Part shown: positions 1 through 6,727 of the stretch, one piece after another
Position numbering within the stretch: the stretch's first letter is position 1
Layout of the letters: every line of letters begins with the position of its first letter
Assembly: GCA_964370445.1 (NCBI GenBank)
Contig: CAYJJK010000034.1
Location: 1-23,908 of the forward strand
From: JAAYCI01 sp964370445
Lineage (GTDB): Bacteria; Bacillota; Clostridia; Oscillospirales; Ruminococcaceae
DNA: 23,908 nt
Direction of reading: 5' to 3'
Notes under the pieces: model-generated
The model's input: only the letters and a program-made list of their open reading frames with translations
The model's database searches: none
What the model was told of the DNA's origin: nothing
Made by a program: the position numbers and the translations under genes

Positions 1-1
1 T

Positions 2-88
2 GAGATGATGCGTAAAATTGTGCCCGAAAGCAAACAAAAACTTTTAGAGCTCAATTTTAAAGCGCTAAATATGGGGTTTGAGGCTTAA
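2..88 (+). CDS. 2-oxoacid:acceptor oxidoreductase gamma subunit, C-terminal end (partial)
   Basis: An open frame runs in from the left edge and stops at TAA 86-88, giving 28 residues that end in KALNMGFEA. The pattern of a Val-Pro, then LELNxKAxxxG close to the terminus, resembles the C-terminal tail of gamma subunits of 2-oxoglutarate, 2-oxoisovalerate or indolepyruvate ferredoxin oxidoreductases. These enzymes oxidatively decarboxylate 2-oxoacids to acyl-CoA in the cytoplasm with ferredoxin as acceptor. The regulator and acyl-CoA synthetase genes that follow on the same strand fit such a 2-oxoacid/acyl-CoA locus. Only the tail is visible, so the substrate class cannot be set and the family call itself is moderate. 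Confidence 0.5.
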   Translation, partial: EMMRKIVPESKQKLLELNFKALNMGFEA

Positions 89-131
89 TTGGCCGGATAA
101 AACATAATACAAGGAAAAGGAGGAGAAAGTC

Positions 132-656
132 ATGTCAAACTTAAATCAAGAAATTGGCGAGCGCATCAAAGGTGTGCGCGATATACAAAATCAAACACAA
201 GAAGAATTTTCAAACAAACTGGGCATTACCCCTGCGCTTTTGGTGCAGTATGAGGAGGGCAGTGTGGAGATTCCAGTGAGTATCTTGCATGAAATATCCT
301 CCTGCTTTGATGTGAGTATCACGGAACTGCTTACGGGGGAAAGCGAAAAGCTTTCGGTATATTNNNNNNNNNNTGACTATCATTCCCTAGCGTAGAAGTT
401 TGCGATGCGTGTGCTAGATCCTTACCTCATCACGGTAACACGGGATGCACAAAATGAACCGGTGCATATGATGAGCCACGGCGGACATGAATTTTTGTAT
501 GTTCTTGAAGGCTCTGTATGTGTCACTGTGTCAAAATACAGCACAGTTTTAAACGAAGGCGACACGATTTATTACGATTCTACCTACCCGCATGGGATGA
601 AAGCTATAGGCGAAAAGGAAGCAAAATTATTAGTAACCATTACGGGGAGGGAATAA
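132..656 (+). CDS. XRE-family regulator with C-terminal cupin domain, broken by a gap and an in-frame TAG
   Basis: The N-terminal part (132-363) is a helix-turn-helix of the XRE/Cro type at about residues 8-65, with TQEEFSNKLGITPALLVQYE covering the recognition region. The C-terminal part (from about 374) is a cupin fold: SHGGHEFLYVLEGSV, then EGDTIYYDSTYPHG. Proteins of this build are about 180 residues and usually sense a small ligand through the cupin. A 10-N gap sits at 364-373, and a TAG at 393-395 stands in the same frame as the downstream part. In relatives the motif around it reads like YQSLAY, so TAG probably replaces a Tyr codon. A typical linker would need about 20 more residues across the gap. 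The start follows a strong AGGAGGAG. The stop is one base from the next gene, so it probably regulates the acyl-CoA synthetase. Whether the gene is truly broken cannot be decided here. Confidence 0.75.
364..373. other. Assembly gap (10 N)
   Basis: Ten N bases sit inside the XRE-cupin regulator gene. The coding text on either side belongs to the same protein, but the family linker is longer than three codons, so the run looks like a scaffold join of unknown true length and not ten unread bases. Confidence 0.95.
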
Positions 657-657
657 A

Positions 658-2331
658 GTGGCACTGATTCATCAATACTGCAAAACAGATTTTACATCCT
701 ATGAGGATTTTTTTGAGAATTTCAAAGTGGCTATGCCCGAACAATTTAACTTTGGCTATGATGTTGTAGACAAACTTGCGGCCGAGCAACCGGATAAAAC
801 TGCCATTGTTTGGTGCAATGATTTGGGCGAAGAGAAAATTGTTTCTTTTGCCGAAGTGAAACGCATGAGCGACAAAATGGCCAACACCTTGCATTCTTTG
901 GGTATAAAAAAAGGTGATACAGCCATTGTGATGCTGAAACGACGTGTGGAATATTGGTATTTTACCATTGCCATGCATAAAATTGGAGCTATCTTAATTC
1001 CGGCCACACATATGCTAAGCGTAAAAGATTTAGTGTATCGCATTGAAAAAGCAGATATTGACATGATTTTGTCGGTAAATGATGCAGAGTTATGTAAAAC
1101 CATTGACGAAGCCGTGGAGAAAACCGGCGGCAAAGTGAAAGTGAAAGCTGTTTTGTGCGGTGAGCGCAATGGATATCTGGATTTTAATGCAGCCGTAGAA
1201 AATGCCCCCGAGCAGTTTGAGCGTCCAACTGGTGAAGACGCCGCCAACAGTGAAGACATTATGCTGGCCTATTTCACATCAGGCACAACAGGCCAGCCCA
1301 AAATTGTAGCGCATGACTTTTTTTATCCCCTTTGCCACATTACAACTGCCCGCTTTTGGCATGATCTGGATGAGAATGATTTGCATCTTACAGTGGCGGA
1401 TACCGGCTGGGCAAAAACCAGCTGGGGCAAATTGTATGGCCAATGGATTTGCGAGGCGGCAGTGTTTGTGTATGATTATGAAACACGTTTTAAGCCAAGC
1501 GATTTTTTGCGTTTGATCGATCAATATAAAATCACATCTTTTTGTGCACCGCCCACAATTTACCGTTTTTTAATCAAGGAAGATTTGGCACAGTATGACC
1601 TAAGTTCTTTGAAAAAATCTTCAGTGGCGGGCGAGCCGCTTAACCCAGAGGTGTATGAAAAATGGTTGGAGGTTACCGGCCTAAAATTGCGCGAGGGCTA
1701 TGGGCAAACGGAATGTACAGTATTGTTTGCCACAAATCCTTGGTGTGAGCCAAAGCCGGGCAGTATGGGCCTTGCTATGCCATTAACTTGTTGTGCCATT
1801 TACGATGAGTATGACAAAGAATGTGAAGTGGGCGAAGAAGGCGAGATTTGTATGCCGGTGCCCGACATTAAAAATCGTCCTCTTGGTTTGTTTACAGGCT
1901 ATTATAAAGACCCGGCACTTACGCAGAGTGTGTTGTACAATGGCATTTATCACACAGGAGATACTGCCTGGAAAGATGAAGATGGCTATGTTTGGTTCCG
2001 CGGGCGCAATGACGACATCATCAAAAGCTCTGGTTATCGCATTGGGCCATTTGAGGTGGAAAGTGCCCTTATTGAGCATGCGGCCGTGTTAGAAACCGCT
2101 GTTACCGGTGTACCTGATCCGGATCGTGGCTATAATGTGAAGGCAACAGTAGTGCTTGCGAAAGGCTATAGCGCCAGCGAAGAACTAAAAAAGGAATTGC
2201 AAGAGCATGTCAAAAGTGTAACTGCCCCTTATAAATACCCAAGGATTATAGAATTTGTGGAAGAGCTTCCCAAAACCATCAGTGGAAAAATCCGCAGAGT
2301 GCAAATACGTGAAGAGGATCAAAATAAGTAA
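658..2331 (+). CDS. AMP-forming acyl-CoA synthetase (acetyl/medium-chain type)
   Basis: This 557-residue enzyme of the ANL adenylating family activates a carboxylic acid with ATP to an acyl-adenylate and then to acyl-CoA in the cytosol. The phosphate-binding loop YFTSGTTGQPKIVAH lies at about 205-219. Further motifs are GYGQTE, the YHTGDTAWKDEDGYVWFRGR hinge region, and the C-terminal PKTISGKIRR, where Lys544 is the adenylation lysine. Length and motif spacing match ACSM-like and acetyl-CoA synthetase-like members. The start is GTG at 658, with GGGAGG overlapping the end of the upstream cupin gene, so the two are probably translationally coupled. Next to a 2-oxoacid oxidoreductase it could process the branched-chain or aryl acids formed from amino acids. 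The substrate cannot be read from sequence. Confidence 0.88.
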   Translation: MALIHQYCKTDFTSYEDFFENFKVAMPEQFNFGYDVVDKLAAEQPDKTAIVWCNDLGEEKIVSFAEVKRMSDKMANTLHSLGIKKGDTAIVMLKRRVEYWYFTIAMHKIGAILIPATHMLSVKDLVYRIEKADIDMILSVNDAELCKTIDEAVEKTGGKVKVKAVLCGERNGYLDFNAAVENAPEQFERPTGEDAANSEDIMLAYFTSGTTGQPKIVAHDFFYPLCHITTARFWHDLDENDLHLTVADTGWAKTSWGKLYGQWICEAAVFVYDYETRFKPSDFLRLIDQYKITSFCAPPTIYRFLIKEDLAQYDLSSLKKSSVAGEPLNPEVYEKWLEVTGLKLREGYGQTECTVLFATNPWCEPKPGSMGLAMPLTCCAIYDEYDKECEVGEEGEICMPVPDIKNRPLGLFTGYYKDPALTQSVLYNGIYHTGDTAWKDEDGYVWFRGRNDDIIKSSGYRIGPFEVESALIEHAAVLETAVTGVPDPDRGYNVKATVVLAKGYSASEELKKELQEHVKSVTAPYKYPRIIEFVEELPKTISGKIRRVQIREEDQNK

Positions 2332-2362
2332 AGCCAGTAACTTGGTTGTTTTGCCCTGTTAA

Positions 2363-2515
2363 ATATTAGATGGTGTCGATCACCTACAACAGCTTTTGCA
2401 GAAAATTGGCAGTGTGGCCTGTTTAAAAGATAGGGCCATAAAGGGCGGGCAAAATCGTTTCTTTATATTTGCAATGAGCCATGCAGGCCGCGCATTAGCG
2501 CAGAACGAACTTTAA
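2363..2515 (+). other. Unassigned open stretch, possible gene remnant
   Basis: Between the acyl-CoA synthetase and its terminator, one frame stays open for 50 codons from a TAA at 2360-2362 to a TAA at 2513-2515. The translation contains HLQQLLQKIGSV and RFFIFAMSHAGRALAQ and has a protein-like composition. There is no ATG, GTG or TTG with a ribosome binding site near its beginning. It may be the 3' remnant of a decayed gene or chance. I do not recognise a family. Confidence 0.2.
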
Positions 2516-2535
2516 GTATGTTAGTTACAAAAAGT

Positions 2536-2568
2536 AAAAACACCTCTTGCAAAGCAAGAGGTGTTTTT
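2536..2568. terminator. Bidirectional intrinsic terminator between acyl-CoA synthetase and pnp
   Basis: A perfect 15-bp inverted repeat has core CACCTCTTGC, loop AAA, and an A-tract on one side and a T-tract on the other. It lies between convergent genes and can end transcription from both sides. Confidence 0.9.
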
Positions 2569-2611
2569 ATGCAATTTTTAGGGTACATCCAGTTTTATCA
2601 TCACACTGGGC

Positions 2612-4756
2612 TTATTGTTCTCCGTGCTTTGCTGCTAAGTCTGCTAGGGCATCTTTACGCGATAAGTTTAAGCGTCCTTGCTGATCGATTTCTGTCACTT
2701 TAACCAGCAGTTCATCGCCTACTGCCACAACGTCTTCTACGCGCTCTACGCGCTTGTTGTCTAGTTTTGAAATGTGAACAAGGCCCTCTTTGCCGGGTGC
2801 AATTTCAACAAAAGCACCAAAGTTCATAAGGCGTGTTACCTTGCCCTTATAGATGGCGCCCACCTCAGGGTCTTCTACAATGGTTTTGATGGTGTGTAAT
2901 GCACGTTTGGCATCGTCGATATTGATGGCCGAAATGTAAATATGCCCATCATCTTCCACATCAATTTTGGCGTTGTTGCTTGAGGAAATTTCTTGAATTA
3001 CCTTGCCGCCCTTGCCAATAACATCACGGATTTTATCCACATCAATCACAATGCTTAGCATTTTCGGTGCATAGTCCGAAAGTTCTTCGCGCGGCGCAGC
3101 AATGGCGGGTTTCATGATATCTTCCAAAATGTAAAGGCGCGCTTTGCGGCATTTTTCAAAGGCTTCTTCCACAATTTCATAGCTCAAACCGTCAACCTTG
3201 ATGTCCATTTGGATAGCGGTGATGCCGTTGCGCGTGCCACCTACTTTAAAATCCATGTCCCCGTGAAAATCTTCCACACCTTGGATGTCCAGCATGGTCA
3301 TCCAACGCTCGCCTTCTGTGATGAGGCCGCAGGAAATGCCGGCAACAGGCTCTTTAATGGGTACACCGGCATCCATTAGGGCCAATGTAGAACCGCAGAT
3401 GGCTGCTTGGCTGGTAGATCCGTTGGAAGACAATACTTCAGACACCAAGCGCATAGAATAAGGGAAGTCTTGCACACTTGGTAGCATGGGTAAAAGTGCA
3501 CGCTCTGCAAGGGCACCATGGCCAATTTCGCGGCGGCCCGGGCTACGCGGTGCTCTGGCTTCGCCCACAGAGTAGGGCGGGAAGTTGTAGTGGTGCATGT
3601 ATCGTTTGTGCTCTTCGGTAGAAATGTCGTCGATAATTTGGGCATCGCGCATTGTGGAAAGTGTTGCCACCGTAAGCGCCTGGGTTTGTCCACGTGTAAA
3701 CAAACCACTACCGTGTGCCCTTGGCAATAGCCCTACCTCTGCGCCCAAAGGACGAATTTCGTCGATGCCACGCCCATCTACGCGCTTGCCATCATCTAAC
3801 AGCCAGCGGCGCACCACAAGCTTTTGCATTTTGTACATCAGCTCGTCCACTACTGCGCTGCCAAAATCGGCAGAGTAGCGCTCTATCAGTTCGTTTTGAA
3901 TGGGGGTTAAGCGCTCGTCGCGGATATTTTTATCATCGGTATCCATCGCTTGTTTAAAGCGATCTAGGTAGGTGTTTTTTACCTCGGCAAGCAAGTCGGC
4001 ATCCAGCTCCATAGAGGGGAATGCTACTTTTTCTTTACCAATAGCAACTACAATCTCATTGATAAAGGTAATGATTTTTTTAATTTCGGCATGTGCCAGC
4101 TTGATGGCATCCAACATCGTGGTTTCATCTACTTCGTTTGCACCGGCCTCAATCATCACAATTTTTTCTTCGGATGCAGCCACCGTTAAAGCAAGATCTC
4201 CGCTTTCGCGCTGTTCCTCATTGGGGTTTACAATCAGCTGGCCGTCTACAAGGCCCATCATTACACCGGCCAAAGGCCCATTCCACGGGATATCAGAAAT
4301 GGAAAGCGCAATCGAAGTGCCAATCATACCTGCTACTTCAGGGCTGCAGTCTTGCTCTACGCTCATCACCGTCATCACAACAGCCACATCGTTACGCATA
4401 TCTTTTGGAAATAGCGGACGAATTTGACGGTCGATTACACGGCTGGTTAAAATGGCTTTATCTCCAGGGCGACCTTCCCTTCTCATAAAAGAGCCGGGGA
4501 TGCGCCCTACAGCATACATTTTCTCTTCAAAATCAACGCTCAGCGGGAAGAAGTCTATGCCTTCTCTGGGGCGGCTGCTCATGGTGGCGTTACAAAATAA
4601 ACAAGTTTCGCCATAGCGGATAAAACAACTGCCGTTTGACAGACCGCCCATTTTGCCAACTTCTACTTCTAGTGGACGCCCGGCTACCTCTGTTTTGAAA
4701 ACACGGTAATTCGGGAAGTTTGCCTTTTGGCTCATTGGGTTTTGCATTTCACTCAA
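2612..4756 (-). CDS. pnp: Polyribonucleotide nucleotidyltransferase (PNPase)
   Basis: This 714-residue protein is a phosphorolytic 3'-5' exoribonuclease of the RNA degradation machinery and acts in the cytoplasm as a trimer. The domains run RNase PH1 (about 15-145), an alpha-helical linker, RNase PH2 (about 320-550), a KH domain with DVIGKGGKVIQEI, and a C-terminal S1 domain (GKVTRLMNFGAFVEIAPGKE). The length is normal for the family. The start is TTG at 4754-4756, chosen because GGAGG lies 8 nt upstream. The first in-frame ATG (4745-4747) is about 17 nt from that site and less likely. The gene follows rpsO, the classic rpsO-pnp order. A terminator-like hairpin and a long stem-loop separate the two genes and suggest post-transcriptional control. 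Confidence 0.97.
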   Translation of the reverse strand: MSEMQNPMSQKANFPNYRVFKTEVAGRPLEVEVGKMGGLSNGSCFIRYGETCLFCNATMSSRPREGIDFFPLSVDFEEKMYAVGRIPGSFMRREGRPGDKAILTSRVIDRQIRPLFPKDMRNDVAVVMTVMSVEQDCSPEVAGMIGTSIALSISDIPWNGPLAGVMMGLVDGQLIVNPNEEQRESGDLALTVAASEEKIVMIEAGANEVDETTMLDAIKLAHAEIKKIITFINEIVVAIGKEKVAFPSMELDADLLAEVKNTYLDRFKQAMDTDDKNIRDERLTPIQNELIERYSADFGSAVVDELMYKMQKLVVRRWLLDDGKRVDGRGIDEIRPLGAEVGLLPRAHGSGLFTRGQTQALTVATLSTMRDAQIIDDISTEEHKRYMHHYNFPPYSVGEARAPRSPGRREIGHGALAERALLPMLPSVQDFPYSMRLVSEVLSSNGSTSQAAICGSTLALMDAGVPIKEPVAGISCGLITEGERWMTMLDIQGVEDFHGDMDFKVGGTRNGITAIQMDIKVDGLSYEIVEEAFEKCRKARLYILEDIMKPAIAAPREELSDYAPKMLSIVIDVDKIRDVIGKGGKVIQEISSSNNAKIDVEDDGHIYISAINIDDAKRALHTIKTIVEDPEVGAIYKGKVTRLMNFGAFVEIAPGKEGLVHISKLDNKRVERVEDVVAVGDELLVKVTEIDQQGRLNLSRKDALADLAAKHGEQ

Positions 4757-4811
4757 TTCTTTTTCCTCCGTTTCTGCTTTGGGCCATCATATGGCCTTTT
4801 ACATCTGGCAA

Positions 4812-4890
4812 GCGAAGAAGTTTAGCAATCAAGGCAACCTTTTAAGGTATGTATCGTCAAAAGGTTCCGTTCATTGCTAAGTTTCTTCGT
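4812..4890 (-). promoter_or_regulatory. Long stem-loop in the pnp leader
   Basis: Arms 4812-4843 and 4859-4890 are near-complementary over about 32 positions with only a few mismatches, around a loop of about 15 nt. In the minus-strand transcript this forms a long imperfect duplex about 55-60 nt before the pnp start. In E. coli a comparable leader duplex is the RNase III site used by PNPase to repress itself. The same role here is inferred from position and shape. Confidence 0.6.
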
Positions 4891-4904
4891 CGCATTTGTG
4901 TGTA

Positions 4905-4949
4905 TAAAAAACCTGAAAGTGCGTGCCAAACCGACGCGCCACTTTCAGG
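4905..4949 (-). terminator. Terminator-like hairpin after rpsO
   Basis: In the minus-strand transcript CCTGAAAGT pairs with ACTTTCAGG, with an inner GCGT/ACGC pairing, and the hairpin is followed by TTTTTTAT. It sits 13 nt after the rpsO stop. Read-through would be needed for rpsO-pnp cotranscription, so this is probably an attenuating or partial terminator. Confidence 0.75.
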
Positions 4950-4961
4950 AGTTTTCCTGTT

Positions 4962-5219
4962 CTATTTACGTAAACCTAGGCGAGCGATGAGGCTGCGGTA
5001 CCGCGCTACATCTTTCTTTTGCAAATACTTCAGTAGGTTACGACGTTGGCCAACCATTTTCAAAAGGCCACGGTTTGAGTGGTGATCTTTTGGGTTTTGT
5101 TTGCTGTGGGCCGTTAAATGGTTGATGCGTGCTGTAAGCAAGGCTACTTGCACTTCCGGGGAACCGGTGTCACCTTCGTGCACGGCATACTCTTTCATAA
5201 TGTCTTGTTTGTTTTGCAT
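4962..5219 (-). CDS. rpsO: 30S ribosomal protein S15
   Basis: This 85-residue protein belongs to the S15 family (usually about 88-89 residues). It binds 16S rRNA in the platform of the small subunit and helps form the bridge to the large subunit. Diagnostic runs are GDTGSPEVQVALLTARINHL, the DHHSNRGLL segment, and RRNLLKYLQKKD near the C-terminus. The ATG follows GAGGAG. It is the first gene of the rpsO-pnp transcript and has a strong promoter upstream. In several bacteria S15 represses its own translation through its mRNA leader. No specific leader structure was established here. Confidence 0.97.
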   Translation of the reverse strand: MQNKQDIMKEYAVHEGDTGSPEVQVALLTARINHLTAHSKQNPKDHHSNRGLLKMVGQRRNLLKYLQKKDVARYRSLIARLGLRK

Positions 5220-5317
5220 TTTGTTCTCCTCAATGTTTTAAATTCGCCATTTGCCCGGTAGCGGTGTTGTGCCATGTGTGAGGAACAAGCCAACTACTGT
5301 GCAAAGGTACTTTAGTT

Positions 5318-5346
5318 ATTATAGCAGAAACCAATTGTTGTTTCAA
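5318..5346 (-). promoter_or_regulatory. Sigma-A promoter for rpsO
   Basis: On the minus strand TTGAAA (5341-5346) and TATAAT (5318-5323) are 17 bp apart. The predicted start gives a leader of about 90 nt before the rpsO ATG. Confidence 0.85.
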
Positions 5347-5427
5347 GGTTGAATATACAATATATACATCGATTGCCCAATTGTGTTTGACAAACCCGCT
5401 TGACATTGCACAAATCGCTGACTTGTA

Positions 5428-5524
5428 GGGCTGTTTTTAGAAAGATGATAACGTTGATGTAAAAAAATTAAAGATAGGCCAGCGCTTTGAAAGGCCTTTG
5501 TTTTGCGTGCAACAGCCCCTTTTT
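5428..5524 (+). other. Structured segment in the rpsO-argC intergenic region
   Basis: The 423-base interval between rpsO and argC holds, besides the two divergent promoters, an 8-bp inverted repeat GGGCTGTT/AACAGCCC (5428-5435 and 5511-5518) followed by a short T-run (5520-5524). Inside it is a smaller hairpin AGGCC/GGCCT (5476-5480 and 5493-5497). Two TTGACA-like hexamers lie just upstream (5387-5392 and 5400-5405), but their -10 partners are weak. It could be a small RNA or leader element. I recognise no family. Confidence 0.25.
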
Positions 5525-5550
5525 CTGCAAAATGAAAATAGGCACCCTAT

Positions 5551-5568
5551 TTTAAATAAATATTCATT
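5551..5568 (+). promoter_or_regulatory. ARG-box-like operator upstream of argC (site 1)
   Basis: TAAAT-AAAT-ATTCA at 5553-5566 matches the ArgR/AhrC operator pattern TGAAT-wwww-ATTCA with one mismatch. It lies just upstream of the argC -35 hexamer. No ArgR gene is in the window, so the regulator is inferred. Confidence 0.4.
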
Positions 5569-5574
5569 TTATCC

Positions 5575-5603
5575 TTGATTAATCCCCTAAAACATTGTAT
5601 AAT
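5575..5603 (+). promoter_or_regulatory. Sigma-A promoter for the arg operon
   Basis: TTGATT (5575-5580) and TATAAT (5598-5603) are 17 bp apart, about 40 bp before the argC ATG. The -10 element overlaps a second ARG-box-like sequence. Confidence 0.8.
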
Positions 5604-5612
5604 ATTCATAAG
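5595..5612 (+). promoter_or_regulatory. ARG-box-like operator overlapping the argC -10 (site 2)
   Basis: TGTATAATATTCATA (5596-5610) carries an ATTCA half-site 42 bp, about four helical turns, from the ATTCA of site 1. A repressor bound here would cover the -10 hexamer. The left half-site is imperfect. Confidence 0.35.
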
Positions 5613-5642
5613 TTACCTATTTTTATTCGAAGGGTTGAATAT

Positions 5643-6587
5643 ATGAGAACACATAAAGTATTTATCGATGGTGCAGAGGGCACCACCGGGTTGCGCATTC
5701 AAGAGCGCCTTGCAAAACGCAGTGAGATTGAACTGCTTTTATTGCCGGAGGAGCAAAGAAAAGATGTGCCTGCGCGGCTTTCTATGATTCAAAAAGCAGA
5801 TGTTTCCTTGCTTTGCTTGCCGGATAGTGCCGCAAAGGAAATTGTGGCGTTGGCACCGCGTGATGCCAAAATATGTGATGCCAGCACGGCGCACCGCACA
5901 TTGAGCAGCTGGCAGTATGGTTTTCCGGAGCTTTCTAAGCGCCGCAGTAAAATTGCAAGCGCCACACGTGTGGCTGTGCCCGGTTGCCACGCAACAGGTT
6001 TTTTGGCGCTGTGTACGCCACTTCTTGAGCAAGGTGCGCTTTCGCTTGAAACAGCATTGCACTGTTTTTCGATCACCGGTTATTCCGGGGGTGGCAAGCC
6101 CATGATAAAAGTGTATGAAAGTGAAGAAAAACCAAGTGATTACAACGCCCCAAGGCTTTATGGTCTTGGGTTACAGCATAAGCATCTGCCGGAAATGCAG
6201 GCCATTGCAAACCTTTCGGCACCTCCACTATTTTGCCCGATTGTAGACGATTATTATAGCGGCATGCTTGTCAGCGTCACGTTGCCGATGCAAGCATTGT
6301 CACATCCACACAACAGTGCACAAGCACTTCGTTCTCTATATGCCCAGTATTACCAAGGTGAACAGCTTATTTCAATACGTGAGGCAGATGAAAGCCCATC
6401 GGATGGCACATTGAGTGCGTCCACAATGGCAGGGCGAGATTCGATGGAGATTTTTGTTTGTGGCAGTGATGCGCAAATTTTGTTATCTGCCCGTTTTGAT
6501 AACCTTGGTAAGGGGGCATCCGGCGCGGCTGTGCAATGCATGAACCTGATGCTGGGGCTAGAGGAAACACAGGGGCTTGTGCTGTGA
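5643..6587 (+). CDS. argC: N-acetyl-gamma-glutamyl-phosphate reductase (type 2)
   Basis: This 314-residue NADPH-dependent enzyme reduces N-acetylglutamyl phosphate to the semialdehyde in arginine/ornithine synthesis. FIDGAEGTTGLRI at the N-terminus is the nucleotide-binding loop, and PGCHATGF carries the catalytic Cys115. The short length (about 310-330) and the sequence around the Cys fit the type 2 subfamily, not the longer type 1. The frame stays open further upstream to a TTG at 5595, but that codon lies next to the promoter -10, so the ATG at 5643 with GAAGGG upstream is the better start. It is the first gene of argC-argJ-argB-argD and is probably repressed by arginine through ARG boxes. 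Confidence 0.93.
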   Translation: MRTHKVFIDGAEGTTGLRIQERLAKRSEIELLLLPEEQRKDVPARLSMIQKADVSLLCLPDSAAKEIVALAPRDAKICDASTAHRTLSSWQYGFPELSKRRSKIASATRVAVPGCHATGFLALCTPLLEQGALSLETALHCFSITGYSGGGKPMIKVYESEEKPSDYNAPRLYGLGLQHKHLPEMQAIANLSAPPLFCPIVDDYYSGMLVSVTLPMQALSHPHNSAQALRSLYAQYYQGEQLISIREADESPSDGTLSASTMAGRDSMEIFVCGSDAQILLSARFDNLGKGASGAAVQCMNLMLGLEETQGLVL

Positions 6588-6668
6588 TTTTTACATTTGT
6601 GCATCACGTGAATTTTAAGTAAAGACGATTATTTTACATAGTAAAAGCTGCCCTTTTTGCAAGTACTT

Positions 6669-6709
6669 TGCCCTAGGGCATATCCCAACATTAAAATACC
6701 AAATTTGGT
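6669..6709. repeat. Two perfect 12-bp palindromes between argC and argJ
   Basis: TGCCCTAGGGCA (6669-6680) and ACCAAATTTGGT (6698-6709) are both perfect palindromes, 17 bp apart, in the 140-bp spacer just before the argJ ribosome binding site. They could be operator half-sites or chance. No repressor gene is adjacent. Confidence 0.35.
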
Positions 6710-6727
6710 TTTGGAAAGGATCCTGTT

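Noticed and set aside
374..656. Selenocysteine recoding as the reason for the broken regulator
   Set aside because: The interrupting codon is TAG, not TGA, and no SECIS-like hairpin with the needed position is apparent.
756..1259. A 167-codon minus-strand frame opposite the acyl-CoA synthetase
   Set aside because: The sense frame has a full family motif set; the antisense frame has no start signal or recognisable domain.
5595..5642. An upstream TTG start for argC at 5595
   Set aside because: It overlaps the -10 region of the promoter and has no ribosome binding site; ATG 5643 has one and gives a normal-length protein.
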